This document shows positions 44,483 through 54,136 of a stretch of DNA of 64,000 nucleotides, piece after piece; within the stretch, counting starts at the first letter, position 1; each line of letters starts with the position of its first letter. The notes below the pieces were generated by a model that worked only from the letters and a program-made list of their open reading frames with translations, was not told where the DNA came from and made no database searches. A program made the translations under genes and the position numbers. The stretch is from Trichocoleus desertorum NBK24. GTDB taxonomy: Bacteria; Cyanobacteriota; Cyanobacteriia; FACHB-46. Location of the stretch: positions 4,667,628 to 4,731,627 of the forward strand of contig NZ_CP116619.1 of the NCBI RefSeq assembly GCF_030409055.1. Direction: 5' to 3'.

Positions 44483-45964
44483 ATGAATTTCATTAGTGAT
44501 TTGCTCACAAAAATTACTAAAACTAAAGAGCGGATCGATCCATTTTCGCTACAGTTTCGTTTGACCGTTGGGATTATTGGGGCGTCAGTTTTAGGCTTTG
44601 GTGGGGTGGCGATTTGGACGACTTGGACGACCTACCAAATCTTGATTGATTCTCACAAGCAAAATATTGTCTACCTCACCGATCGCTTGCCGCGTGATGT
44701 GGAGCTGTATAGCGAAATGATTCCGGTAGAGATTGGGTTGCGGAGGGCGATCAACAATGTCACTAATCCGAATCTCTTGATTTGGGCCAGAGCACCGAAT
44801 GGGAGTGTTTTAGCTCAAGCGGAAACGTTGAAGACGGAACGGGCGAGCCAAATTGTGGCGGCGGTTGATGATCTGCCCTGGTTGCCTACCAAGCCTCAGA
44901 GTTCTTGGATTAATGGTTCGTATTTGTTGATTAGTAGTGAGCCGCTAGCCATTAAAGGCACTCGGATTGGCAAGCTCTATATTGCTCAAGATATTACTCG
45001 TGACCACAGTCGGTTTTTGGGTTTAATTCGCAGCTTGAGTTTAGTCAATTTGTTGGCAATTCTAGCGCTGGCTGTGGCGATCGCTTCCTATATCCGGCGA
45101 TCGCTCCAACCCTTGCGGGAGCTGAGCCAAATGACTCAAGTGATTTCTGTCGATGATTTGGGGCAAGCCCAATTGCAACTAGACAGTGCCCCCAGCGAAG
45201 TTACGGATTTGGCGCAAACTTTCAATATGATGTTGTCTCGTCTGTCTGACTCTTGGACGCAACAGCGAGAGTTTGTCAGCAATGTTTCTCACGAATTACG
45301 GACGCCGCTGACGATTGTGCATGGTTATCTCCAAAGCATGCAGCGCCGCAGCCAAAACTTAACGGAAGCCCAACAGGAAGCCCTTGATATTGCTGCCGTT
45401 GAAACCGATCGCATTATTCGGTTGCTGCAAGATCTTCTGGATTTAGCCAGGGCTGACAGCGGTTATTTGCATCTTTCCTGGGAGCCGATTGACTTAGCTG
45501 GGCTGTTGCGTGAGATGGCTAGCATGGCAGAGCAATTTGGTAATCATGCAATTCAAGTTGAAATTGAGAGTTTTGAGAGAAACGGTGCTGGAATCGAGCC
45601 GATTTACGTCAAAGCCGATCGCAGCCGCTTGAGGCAGGTGCTGATCAATCTGATTGATAATGCGGTTAAATATTCTGAACCGATTGCACCCATTACTTTA
45701 CGCCTGCATCAGTTTGATGAATGGGTGGCGCTACAGGTCAGCGATCGCGGTTGTGGTATTGATCTCGCCCACCAAACCCGCATCTTTGAGCGCTTCTATC
45801 GGGTTGATGAAGCTCGTTCTCGTTCTACGGGAGGCAGTGGTTTGGGTCTGTCAATTGTGAAAACTTTAGTTGAAGGCATGGGAGGCAGCATTACGGTCCG
45901 CTCCAAACTAGGGGAAGGCAGCGTCTTCACGGTCACCTTACCCACCCCATCTGTAAAACTATGA
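44483..45964 (+). CDS. Membrane sensor histidine kinase (HAMP)
   Basis: The 493-residue kinase has a membrane helix near residues 27-50, a periplasmic sensor region of about 130 residues without a clear named fold, a second helix (SLVNLLAILALAVAIASYI, about 187-205) and a HAMP linker. HisKA has His270 in SNVSHELRTPLT, and HATPase has LINLIDNAVKYS, ERFYRVDEARSRSTGGSGLGLSIV. It overlaps the response regulator start by 4 bp (ATGA), indicating translational coupling and a cognate pair. The signal is unknown. Confidence 0.93.
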   Translation: MNFISDLLTKITKTKERIDPFSLQFRLTVGIIGASVLGFGGVAIWTTWTTYQILIDSHKQNIVYLTDRLPRDVELYSEMIPVEIGLRRAINNVTNPNLLIWARAPNGSVLAQAETLKTERASQIVAAVDDLPWLPTKPQSSWINGSYLLISSEPLAIKGTRIGKLYIAQDITRDHSRFLGLIRSLSLVNLLAILALAVAIASYIRRSLQPLRELSQMTQVISVDDLGQAQLQLDSAPSEVTDLAQTFNMMLSRLSDSWTQQREFVSNVSHELRTPLTIVHGYLQSMQRRSQNLTEAQQEALDIAAVETDRIIRLLQDLLDLARADSGYLHLSWEPIDLAGLLREMASMAEQFGNHAIQVEIESFERNGAGIEPIYVKADRSRLRQVLINLIDNAVKYSEPIAPITLRLHQFDEWVALQVSDRGCGIDLAHQTRIFERFYRVDEARSRSTGGSGLGLSIVKTLVEGMGGSITVRSKLGEGSVFTVTLPTPSVKL

Positions 45965-46644
45965 CCGCCCCTTCTGCCCACATCTTAGTCATTGAGGATG
46001 AAGTGAAGCTAGCCCGCTTTATTGAGCTAGAGCTGAGCTATGAAGGCTATCAGGTCACTTTGGCCCACGATGGTTTCACGGGGTTGACCACTGCTCGCGA
46101 TGCTAGACCAGATTTAATTATTCTCGATTGGATGTTGCCCGGTTTGTCTGGCTTAGAAGTGTGCCGTCGCCTCCGTACCACAGGCGATAAAGTTCCGGTT
46201 GTGTTACTCACCGCTAAAGATGAAGTCAGCGATCGCGTCGCAGGATTGGATGCGGGAGCAGATGACTATGTGGTCAAGCCGTTCAGTATTGAAGAGTTAC
46301 TGGCGCGAGTTCGGGCACATCTCCGGCGAGTGCAGGAAGCTGATCCAGATGTTTTACAGTTTGAGGATCTGATTCTAAATCGCCAAACTCGTGAAGTCTT
46401 CCGAGGCGATCGCGCCATTGAACTCACTGCCAAAGAGTTTGATCTGTTAGATTTCCTCATGGCTCACCCACGTCAAGTGATTAGCCGCGATCGCATTTTG
46501 GAGCAGGTCTGGGGCTATGACTTTATGGGCGACTCCAACATCATTGAAGTTTATATTCGCTATCTCCGTCTTAAACTCGAAGCCAACCAAGAAAAACGCC
46601 TGATTCAAACCGTACGTGGGGTGGGCTATGTGTTAAGGGACTAA
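45961..46644 (+). CDS. OmpR/PhoB-family response regulator
   Basis: The 227-residue regulator has a REC domain with the acidic pocket (IEDE), phosphorylation site Asp56 in LIILDWMLPG and Lys in VVKPFS. A winged-helix domain follows (ELTAKEFDLLDFLMAHPRQVISRDRILEQVWGYDF... IYIRYLR-type recognition segment). It belongs to the OmpR branch that includes cyanobacterial RppA/NrrA-like regulators; I cannot assign an orthologue. It overlaps its kinase by 4 bp. Its site next to the nitrate cluster makes a nitrogen link thinkable but unproven. Confidence 0.93.
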   Translation: MTAPSAHILVIEDEVKLARFIELELSYEGYQVTLAHDGFTGLTTARDARPDLIILDWMLPGLSGLEVCRRLRTTGDKVPVVLLTAKDEVSDRVAGLDAGADDYVVKPFSIEELLARVRAHLRRVQEADPDVLQFEDLILNRQTREVFRGDRAIELTAKEFDLLDFLMAHPRQVISRDRILEQVWGYDFMGDSNIIEVYIRYLRLKLEANQEKRLIQTVRGVGYVLRD

Positions 46645-46703
46645 GTAGATTTGCCCAACTGAAATGCTAGGCTGAGTCCAGTGAAGTCAGCTATTCTGAA
46701 GCC

Positions 46704-47540
46704 ATGCATAGACTCCTGACTGGGCCGCTAAGCGTTGATTCTCTAACGATTGCGATCGCTGGACTTCCCCCAGCTTTGCACAATACGAAGCTCGTGCAGT
46801 TTTCTGATTTTCACTACGATGGTCTGCGGCTCTCCGACAAATTGCTCACCCAAGCGATCGCCGCTAGTAACGACCTAGAACCAGATTTGATCTTGCTGAC
46901 CGGAGACTATGTGACGGATGAGCCAGAGCCGATTCATGATCTGGTGCGACATCTAAAGCATTTACGCAGCCGCTCAGGAATTCTGGCGGTCTTAGGCAAC
47001 CACGACCTTCAAGAGGATCACTCTCAAGCGGAAGTAACGGCAGCTCTAACCAGTATTGGTGTTGAGGTTTTGTGGAACCAAGTAGCTTATCCGTTGGGAA
47101 AAGATTTAGCATTTGTCGGCTTAGCAGATTTCTGGTCAGGAAAGTTTGCCCCGACTCCAGCGCTCAGCGACCTAGACCCTCATCTGCCCCGCATTGTGCT
47201 CTCTCACAACCCTGACACAGCCCAAATCTTACGAAAGTGGCGGGTAGATTTGCAGCTTTCAGGTCATACTCACGGCGGGCAAGTCGTCATTCCTGGTATA
47301 GGCACGATCTCTAAGTTATACGAAGATATTTCCTACAGCATTCCTAAAACCATCCGCCGTTCCATCCCATTTATGAAGGAACATTGCCAGCGGGTGGTGC
47401 AACACTGGGAATGGGCCAGTGGCTTACATCAAGTCGGCGATAACCTGCTCTACGTCAACCGGGGGCTAGGCACCTATCTCCCTGGAAGGCTTTTCTGTCC
47501 CCCGGAAGTCACCGCAATTACCCTCGTTTGCCAGGACTAA
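46704..47540 (+). CDS. Calcineurin-like metallophosphoesterase (YkuE type)
   Basis: The 278-residue protein carries the full metal site: FSDFHYDG (D-x-H), LLTGDYVTDE (G-D), LGNHDLQED (G-N-H-D), VLSHNPD and SGHTHGGQ. This set is typical of the YkuE-like group, some of which hydrolyse UDP-diacylglucosamine or other phosphoesters. There is no twin-Arg signal, so it is probably cytoplasmic. The ATG at 46704 places the first motif near residue 34. It begins 59 bp after the response regulator on the same strand and may be in its operon. Confidence 0.88.
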   Translation: MHRLLTGPLSVDSLTIAIAGLPPALHNTKLVQFSDFHYDGLRLSDKLLTQAIAASNDLEPDLILLTGDYVTDEPEPIHDLVRHLKHLRSRSGILAVLGNHDLQEDHSQAEVTAALTSIGVEVLWNQVAYPLGKDLAFVGLADFWSGKFAPTPALSDLDPHLPRIVLSHNPDTAQILRKWRVDLQLSGHTHGGQVVIPGIGTISKLYEDISYSIPKTIRRSIPFMKEHCQRVVQHWEWASGLHQVGDNLLYVNRGLGTYLPGRLFCPPEVTAITLVCQD

Positions 47541-47643
47541 CGAGGATGACAATGCTCTATTGTCCTGGTCTTGGCTTGTCCGCTGCAAACTGACTGTTAT
47601 TGCTTCACTCAACCCCCACCCGGTCGCGATCGCTTTGCTGGGG

Positions 47644-48453
47644 CTAGTGGCAATACTCCTCAGCAGGCTGAGTCGAATGAACTGTTACCAGGGCTCCTTG
47701 CCGAATCACGAATTCGCTTAAGCCTACATGGGCAGGATGGTTAGGTTCCAAGCGTTGCCAGTCGGCTGGATTACCCCAGTCGTAGGTATATCCTAGTTGA
47801 GTCCAAGGGTAAGACTTACCTGTAGTTGGGTAGCGACTGGCAAACTGAGCGCTGAACCACTCCTGATAACTGGTTGCGATCGCTGCAAACGCATTCTGCG
47901 GAAATGCCAGTGTGGCTTCGCGATCGCTAATGTCTGGGTCTGGGGTGGGACGGAAGAGATGTTTTGGTTCCACCCACAATTCCACGATGTAACGAGACTG
48001 GCTTGCCTCATCTGGGGGCAACCCCAAGAGTTGGTTGAGTCGGTAGGGCAGGTCAACTTTTTGGGTAGGACGGTAGGTTTTGCAGAAATTCTGTAAATCG
48101 GGAGCTGCTGTAACCCAAAGGTCAATCGGTAAGCGCACCAGGCCACCCTTTCGACTGGTGTACCCAGAATAAGTTGTCCATACGCTCACTAAGACGCGGC
48201 TGCGATCCCAAACTAAAGCAGGGTTGTACCAAACAATGGAAGTGAGGTTGCGATAAATTTCCTGGGGTTCTGCTAGCTTGGCATCCTCGATCGCTTCTAA
48301 ATAGGCTTGCGGTAGTGGTGTTTGACTGGAGGGTTTTCCACTGACCTGAGCTAGAGCGGGAATTCCTAGCAGGGGCTCTACGAGGCTGATTAACAGCACG
48401 ACCCAGGAGAAAATGACAGATTTTTGGCGATCGCGGCTTTGATGCGTACTCAT
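47644..48453 (-). CDS. Uncharacterised exported protein
   Basis: The 269-residue protein has a signal peptide (SVIFSWVVLLISLVEPLLGIPALAQ, cleavage after ALA near residue 36), so it should be periplasmic. The mature part has segments IYRNLTSIVWYNPALVWDRSRVLV, KTYRPTQKVDLPYRLNQLLGLPP and YIVELWVEPKHLFRPTPDPDIS. I recognise no named domain. The residue order C...C is limited to NFCKTY and EYCH at the C-terminus. The ATG at 48453 is the natural start. It is convergent with the metallophosphoesterase. Confidence 0.72.
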   Translation of the reverse strand: MSTHQSRDRQKSVIFSWVVLLISLVEPLLGIPALAQVSGKPSSQTPLPQAYLEAIEDAKLAEPQEIYRNLTSIVWYNPALVWDRSRVLVSVWTTYSGYTSRKGGLVRLPIDLWVTAAPDLQNFCKTYRPTQKVDLPYRLNQLLGLPPDEASQSRYIVELWVEPKHLFRPTPDPDISDREATLAFPQNAFAAIATSYQEWFSAQFASRYPTTGKSYPWTQLGYTYDWGNPADWQRLEPNHPAHVGLSEFVIRQGALVTVHSTQPAEEYCH

Positions 48454-48524
48454 GCACCAAAAGTATATGCCTAGCTTTACCTGTACGGTATTCAGGTTAA
48501 AAAATTTACAACCGACTCACAAAC

Positions 48525-48552
48525 AAAAAATCCCCAGCCGAAGCCAGGGATT
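48525..48552 (-). terminator. Intrinsic terminator with UUCG loop, minus strand
   Basis: On the minus strand AATCCCTGGC-TTCG-GCTGGGGATT forms a 10-bp stem (two G-U pairs) closed by a UUCG tetraloop, followed by a T-run. It ends a transcript coming from the right, where the only minus-strand frame is the 44-codon candidate at 48584-48718. Confidence 0.78.
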
Positions 48553-48583
48553 GAATTCAGGGTGCATCTACCATCCCTTTTTT

Positions 48584-48718
48584 CTAGGGGGGAGGGGCAG
48601 CATCCGGAAGAAATGATTTAGGAGGGGTGGAATTTTGCTGCGGGTTGAGGCGATTGAGCAAGAAACTCAAAAAGTGACGAAATAAGATGGTATCAGCGCT
48701 CAATCCATCCTTTACCAT
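48584..48718 (-). CDS. Candidate small protein (44 aa)
   Basis: The frame begins MVKDGLSADTILFRHFLSFL and ends PDAAPPP with TAG. It has an amphipathic middle (ILFRHFLSFLLNRL) and a Pro-rich tail, and codon use is normal for the region. A strong intrinsic terminator lies 32 bp past its stop, which supports a transcript on this strand. No Shine-Dalgarno is seen, and only 18 bp separate it from the FTR1 start on the other strand, so promoter position is unclear. Confidence 0.45.
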   Translation of the reverse strand: MVKDGLSADTILFRHFLSFLLNRLNPQQNSTPPKSFLPDAAPPP

Positions 48719-48736
48719 CAAGACGGAATTTATCAA

Positions 48737-50239
48737 GTGCGACATTTTTATTTCTTTAGATCAAATTGTTGGGGCTGGATCTTGGGTTTGGCTCTCAGCG
48801 TCATTCTGTTGCTTACTGCACCTGCTAGAGCAGCGGCTAGCCCTCAACAAGACCTCCAGCAGCTAGATACTTATATTGAACAAGCGATCGCCAAACTAGA
48901 AGCCCAAGATTTATCGGGAGCAGCCACCACTTACAACCAGTTCCGCGAAAGCTGGTTCGAGGTTGAGGATGGTGTTAAGGAAAGCTCTCGTCAGGCTTAT
49001 CGCGAGATTGAAGACGCAATGGGCAATGTCAAATTTGCCTTTTCGGTTGAACCCCGGAACCCGGATCAATTGGAAGCCGCCCTCAAGGAGTTACAAGCCA
49101 CCAACCAAAAATTTATTGCAGGCCAGTTTAGTCCAACAACTGCTTCTACTCCCACCCGCTCTAATTCAGTGACGATCGCGAGTTTAGCCCAACGCTTAGA
49201 TCGAGCTGAAGCAGAGCTACAAAAGCAGGATCTGGCTACAGCCATCAGTGAGATCAAAAGCTTTCAAACCGATTGGGTCGAAGTAGAAGGCTTTGTGGCT
49301 GGGAAATCTCGGCAGGCTTATGTGGCGATCGAGAACAACATGGCTAAAGCTTATGCAGCATTGCGTTCTACACCGCCCAACTTAAAGGAAGCCAAAACCG
49401 CGATCGCCACCCTCAAAACCGACTTGCAACCTTTTGCCGAGCAAACTCTACGCTATAGCTTATTCGACTCGGCTGTAATCTTGTTGCGGGAAGGCATGGA
49501 GGCACTCTTAGTCCTGGTGGCGCTTTGTGCTTTTTTGGTCAAGAGCGACAATGGAGACAAGAGTCGTTGGATCTGGATTGGCGCGGGCGCAGGCGTCCTG
49601 GCTTCGATCGTTACTGCCTTGGTAATCCACTTAGTCTTTGCCAATATTGCCGTCGGCAGCAACCGAGAACTCTTGGAAGGACTGACGGGTTTAGTCGCAG
49701 CCACAATGTTGTTCTATGTCAGCTATTGGCTCCACAGCAAATCTTCTCTGGGAGCGTGGCAAGGGTACATCCAAGAGAAAACTACTGCGGCCCTAGCGCA
49801 AAACAGTGTCTTTTCTCTAGCCTTTCTAGCTTTTCTCGCTGTTTTTCGAGAGGGAGCAGAAACGGTACTGTTTTATATTGGCATTGCTCCCTCAATCAGC
49901 ACATTTGATCTACTAGGTGGGCTAGGTGTAGGTTCTCTCATCTTGGTAGTGGTGGCGGTCTTGATGCTGGGTCTGGGCTTACGGATTCCTCTCAAACCCT
50001 TCTTTTTGTTCACTAGCCTGCTGATTTACTATCTGGGCTTCAAGTTTGTCGGGAGCGGCATTCATGCTTTGCAAGTTGCAGGTCTGCTGCCTGCTGATAC
50101 TGCTAGCTTCTTACCCTCCGTTGCTGCCTTGGGCCTCTATCCCACCTGGGAAACCACGTTAGTCCAACTGGCAATTTTTGTGGCGGCAATTGGCGTAGTG
50201 CTTTACAACCGTTCCCACGTACCTAGGACAGATGCCTAG
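48737..50239 (+). CDS. FTR1-family iron permease with periplasmic N-terminal domain
   Basis: The 500-residue protein has a signal peptide (GWILGLALSVILLLTAPARAAA). A periplasmic helical region follows (about 35-235) with two related halves containing SWFEVEDGVKESSRQAY and DWVEVEGFVAGKSRQAY, similar to EfeO-like/imelysin linkers. The C-terminal seven-helix FTR1 domain has the iron-handling motifs LREGMEALLVLV and FREGAETVLFYIG (two R-E-x-x-E). It probably imports ferric iron from the periplasm with a partner. No EfeB or EfeO gene is next to it. Start GTG at 48737, because the signal begins at once. Confidence 0.9.
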   Translation: MRHFYFFRSNCWGWILGLALSVILLLTAPARAAASPQQDLQQLDTYIEQAIAKLEAQDLSGAATTYNQFRESWFEVEDGVKESSRQAYREIEDAMGNVKFAFSVEPRNPDQLEAALKELQATNQKFIAGQFSPTTASTPTRSNSVTIASLAQRLDRAEAELQKQDLATAISEIKSFQTDWVEVEGFVAGKSRQAYVAIENNMAKAYAALRSTPPNLKEAKTAIATLKTDLQPFAEQTLRYSLFDSAVILLREGMEALLVLVALCAFLVKSDNGDKSRWIWIGAGAGVLASIVTALVIHLVFANIAVGSNRELLEGLTGLVAATMLFYVSYWLHSKSSLGAWQGYIQEKTTAALAQNSVFSLAFLAFLAVFREGAETVLFYIGIAPSISTFDLLGGLGVGSLILVVVAVLMLGLGLRIPLKPFFLFTSLLIYYLGFKFVGSGIHALQVAGLLPADTASFLPSVAALGLYPTWETTLVQLAIFVAAIGVVLYNRSHVPRTDA

Positions 50240-50346
50240 CCATACTCATCATTCATTGAATGCTTGCATGATTAAGAGTGGCATGATTGGCATTAAGCAA
50301 TCTCTAGGCAGTGACAGACAGAGTGACAGACAGACTAACAGATAGT

Positions 50347-51153
50347 ATGAGCACCATAGAAATCACCCAACTGTTTACCTATTTCATTAAAGGGCTAACT
50401 CCCCACGTTTGCGATCGCGTCTCTCTCCAAGCAAACCACGGGATTCCAGGCGATCGCGGCTTTGCTCTGATGTATACTGATGCCGCCTCGGTGGAGTCAG
50501 AAGATCAAGTGCCGTGGATGAGGAAAAACAATTTTGCCATGCAGAACGACTGGCCGGGTTTAGCCAGCTTAACTTGTGACTATGACCCAGCCACCAGCCA
50601 GCTCACAGTGAGGCAGCAAGGAGTAGAACTGCTAGCCGAAGCGACTAACACACCAATCGGGCGCGATCGCATTAGTGCTTTCTTTACCGGATACTTAGCT
50701 GCGCTCCAACCGACTGCCACCGCTCGTCATCCAGAGAAATCACCTTTACGCTTAGTCGGCGATGGCAACAGCACCCGCTACCCCGATCGCGACCCAGTGC
50801 ATATCTCGCTGATCAACCAAGCCAGCCTAGAAGATTTGGGTCAGAGGCTAGGTCATGAAGTTGATCCGCGCCGTTTTCGCCCTAATATTTTGCTCACAGG
50901 CATTCCTGCTTGGGAAGAGTTGAGTTGGGTCGGCAAAACTTTTCAACTGGGTACTGCTCAAGTGGCGATCGCAGCCCCGATTAACCGTTGTGCCAATATT
51001 GATGTCAACCCGGACACAGGCATCCAAGACTGCTCAATTTTTGCGGCATTGCAACCCACTCTGGGTCATCGCCAAACTGGAGTTCTAGCCACGGTAATCC
51101 AAGGCGGTACAGTTGCGATCGGCGATCGCTTAATTGAGGTGCCATCCCCTTAA
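50347..51153 (+). CDS. MOSC-domain protein
   Basis: From ATG 50347 (a GTG frame start at 50311 adds a low-complexity lead) the protein has 268 residues. An N-terminal MOSC beta-barrel region is followed by a MOSC domain with DPRRFRPNILLTGIPAWEE and INRCANIDVNPDTGIQDCSIF, where the Cys residues are candidates for the sulfur- or cofactor-binding site. MOSC proteins carry sulfurated molybdenum cofactor (YiiM/YcbX/MARC-like), so it may act on N-hydroxylated bases or in cofactor delivery. No electron-transfer domain is fused. Confidence 0.87.
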   Translation: MSTIEITQLFTYFIKGLTPHVCDRVSLQANHGIPGDRGFALMYTDAASVESEDQVPWMRKNNFAMQNDWPGLASLTCDYDPATSQLTVRQQGVELLAEATNTPIGRDRISAFFTGYLAALQPTATARHPEKSPLRLVGDGNSTRYPDRDPVHISLINQASLEDLGQRLGHEVDPRRFRPNILLTGIPAWEELSWVGKTFQLGTAQVAIAAPINRCANIDVNPDTGIQDCSIFAALQPTLGHRQTGVLATVIQGGTVAIGDRLIEVPSP

Positions 51154-51392
51154 TTGCAGACAGGCTGGCTGAGGGAGCTGATGTAGAATCCGCAATCTTT
51201 CTCTATAGAGAACCCAGGAGAGTGGGCATACTAGGGCAAGTTATAAACCCTTTTTTAACCTTTTCAGCAATCTTCTACTCAGGTGCCACTCGCGCAAAGT
51301 TCTCAGCAGTGTGCTTTGCTCATTGAGGCTCTCTGACTCACTAGCTTCTGTCAACCTCCAATGCAGTCTGCCCCAGACTAGAAGTGTTCAGC

Positions 51393-53597
51393 ATGAGTCC
51401 TGTCTCTCCAGATGCCCCTCTGATTCTCGTGGTTGACGACAATAAAGCAGCGCGATCGCTGTTACGAGAAACAATGGAGGAAGAAGGATACCGAGTGGCT
51501 GAAGCGCGAGACGGGGAGCAATGTTTGACCATTTACACTCGCCTCCAGCCAGACATTGTTTTGCTCGATGCAGTCATGCCTGTAATGGATGGCTTCACCT
51601 GTTGCCAACAGCTCAAAGCGCTGCCAGGGGGCGATCGCACGCCCCTACTCATGATCACTGGATTAGACGACCAAGCCTCAGTGGATCAAGCGTTTGCGGC
51701 TGGAGCCACCGATTATATTACTAAGCCAATTCATTGGGCTGTGTTACGGCAGCGGGTGCGGCGATTGATCCAAGCCAGCAAAGCGATGGCAGAACTGCAC
51801 CAACAAACCGAGTGGGAACACCTGATGGGGGTGATTTCTCAACGCATTCGCCAATCTCTCAATTTAGAAGACATTCTCAACACCACCGTTGTTGAGGTGC
51901 GGCAGTTTCTCCAGACCGATCGCGTTAGCATTTACCGCTTTGAGCCAGATTGGAGCGGTACGGTTGTTGTTGAATCAGTCGGAGCTAAGTGGCCTTCCCT
52001 TTTGGGCCAGAATACTAGAGATCCGTGCTTCGCCCTCACCTACATTACGCAATACAAGCAAGGTCACGTACGAACCATCGAAGATATCTATACTGCTGGG
52101 CTGGCTCCCTGTTACATCAACTTGCTGGCTCAGTTTAACGTCCGCGCCAACTTGGTCATGCCGATCTTGCAGGGAGAGCGAGTGTGGGGGCTACTTCTGG
52201 CTCATCATTGTTCTGGCCCTCGCCGCTGGCAACCCTCCGAAATCAAGCTAGTAGAGCGGTTGACCACACAAGTGGCGATCGCGATCCAGCAATCGGAGCT
52301 TTACCAGCAGGTTCAGCATCTCAATGCCGACTTAGAATGCCAAGTTCAGGAGCGCACGACTCAGTTGCAACGAGCGCTAGAGTATGAAGCCATGCTGAAA
52401 CGGATTACGGATAAAGTCCGTGACAGCCTGGATGAAAGCCAAATCCTCGAAACCGCAACCGCAGAACTGGTGAATGTATTGGGGGTGTCTTGCTGTGGCA
52501 CCAGCCTTTATGAATCAGAACAACCCTGCGCCAAGATTCGCCATGAGCACATAACTCCTAACACGGTGGGTTGCCGCCTAGTACCAAAAGCTGTCGAATT
52601 TCCAGAGATTTACCAACAAATTCAGCGAGGACAGTACTCGCAGTTTTGTGAACTCACTCTAGAATCCGATCGCGATCGCTTGGCAATGTTGGCTTGCCCC
52701 ATTTTTGACGACCAAGGTGTGATTGGCGACTTGTGGCTGTTTAAAGAAAGGTATGCCGTTTTTAATGAGCTAGAAATTCGCTTAGTGCTGCAAGTGACGA
52801 ATCAATGCGCGATCGCCATTCGCCAAGCTCGGTTGTACCAATCTTCCCAAGCTCAAGTGGAAGCGCTCGAAAAGCTGAATCGCCTCAAAGATGAATTTCT
52901 CAGCACAGTTTCCCATGAGTTGCGAACCCCAATGGCGAGTATGAAAATGGCGACTCATATGCTGGAGTTATCTCTAGAAAAAGAGCGCACCAAATATGCT
53001 GAAAAACTACAATCCGAAACTAATAAAACTAGTCGCTATCTACAAATTCTCAAGGATGAATGTGAGCGAGAAATTAATTTAATTGATGATTTGCTTGATC
53101 TGCAACGACTCGATGCAGGCAATCAATCCTTAGAGTTAGGGGTGATTAATTTGCACAATTGGCTACCTGTAATCATCGAGCCTTTTGTAGAACAAGCCAA
53201 AAATTCACAGCAAACTCTCCAACTCCAGCTTCCCGATCAGCTACCTTTTCTCGTCTCTGATGCCTCTCATTTGGAGCGGATTCTAGCCGAGCTACTTAGC
53301 AATGCCTGTAAGTACACTCCTGCCCAGGAACATATCACCATCTCGGCTACTGCTCAATCAGAAACTTTGCAGTTAAGTGTCAGTAATTCTGGTGTAGAAA
53401 TTTCGCCAAACGAACAAACTCGAATTTTTGACAAGTTCTACCGCATCCCTAGTTCTGACCCCTGGAAACAAGCAGGCACAGGATTAGGCTTAGCTTTAGT
53501 GCGTAAATTAGTCACACATTTAGGTGGCTCAATTCAAGTGAAAAGTGCAAATAATTTGACCATCTTCATCATTGAATTGCCACTAAGCCGCCATTAA
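51393..53597 (+). CDS. Hybrid sensor kinase: REC-GAF-GAF-HisKA-HATPase
   Basis: From ATG 51393 the protein has 734 residues. An N-terminal REC domain has Asp59 in IVLLDAVMP. A GAF domain (about 145-310: FLQTDRVSIYRFEPDWSGTVVVES is the phytochrome-like/CBCR type, but the usual chromophore-binding Cys is not obvious) leads to a coiled coil, a second divergent GAF (about 335-480), HisKA with His508 in STVSHELRTPM, and HATPase with ELLSNACKYTP and GTGLGLALVRKL. It is soluble. The core resembles the kinase at 7119-8465. No partner regulator is adjacent. Confidence 0.9.
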   Translation: MSPVSPDAPLILVVDDNKAARSLLRETMEEEGYRVAEARDGEQCLTIYTRLQPDIVLLDAVMPVMDGFTCCQQLKALPGGDRTPLLMITGLDDQASVDQAFAAGATDYITKPIHWAVLRQRVRRLIQASKAMAELHQQTEWEHLMGVISQRIRQSLNLEDILNTTVVEVRQFLQTDRVSIYRFEPDWSGTVVVESVGAKWPSLLGQNTRDPCFALTYITQYKQGHVRTIEDIYTAGLAPCYINLLAQFNVRANLVMPILQGERVWGLLLAHHCSGPRRWQPSEIKLVERLTTQVAIAIQQSELYQQVQHLNADLECQVQERTTQLQRALEYEAMLKRITDKVRDSLDESQILETATAELVNVLGVSCCGTSLYESEQPCAKIRHEHITPNTVGCRLVPKAVEFPEIYQQIQRGQYSQFCELTLESDRDRLAMLACPIFDDQGVIGDLWLFKERYAVFNELEIRLVLQVTNQCAIAIRQARLYQSSQAQVEALEKLNRLKDEFLSTVSHELRTPMASMKMATHMLELSLEKERTKYAEKLQSETNKTSRYLQILKDECEREINLIDDLLDLQRLDAGNQSLELGVINLHNWLPVIIEPFVEQAKNSQQTLQLQLPDQLPFLVSDASHLERILAELLSNACKYTPAQEHITISATAQSETLQLSVSNSGVEISPNEQTRIFDKFYRIPSSDPWKQAGTGLGLALVRKLVTHLGGSIQVKSANNLTIFIIELPLSRH

Positions 53598-53713
53598 GAA
53601 AAACTGGCTATCTCTAACTTTTACAGTATTAGAAATCATCTTTTATCTAAGAATTTTGGGAATCCTGAATTAGGATTTGAACAAAATCCGCTGTAGTCTC
53701 TTGGAAGAAGATA

Positions 53714-54097
53714 ATGGACCCCCTTACAGTAACATTTGCCATCGCAGCACCTATTGCGAAGGGACTGGCTAGCGGAATTTATGAGCGATATGGGGGTGTC
53801 ATTCGAGACACAGCAACGAAGCAAGTTGTAACTTGGCTACGAGAATATGCCCCAGGCTCTGTTAAAGAGAACTTGCCAACTCCTTCTGACCCAAGCAGTT
53901 TTATTAATCTTGTTGTTTCAGGAGTTAATACAACTGCTACGGGGGCTAATGTAGCTATTACTAGTAAAGGTTTTTCTGATGTTAACCAACATTTAGGTGG
54001 AATTGAACAACAGATTAGTGGTCTCCAGCACGGAATACAACATGCTCAGGGGATCTTGCAAGTTACTTCTGCTGCTAGTAGACTCTGGCTGGAGTAG
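53714..54097 (+). pseudogene. 5' part of a gene split by an IS630-family element
   Basis: The fragment runs from ATG 53714 (MDPLTVTFAIAAPIAKGLASGIYERYGG) through the IS boundary at 54077/54078 to a stop inside the element. Native coding is 121 residues plus one base; the last residues (RLWLE) are IS sequence. It looks like a hydrophobic N-terminal helix, a Thr/Ala-rich segment and a heptad-like region (LGGIEQQISGLQHGIQ). I do not recognise the family. With one TA kept, the frame joins exactly to 55373. Confidence 0.85.
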
Positions 54098-54136
54098 AGC
54101 TACCATTTAGGCAGGGTTACCAATGAGGGTAGAACC

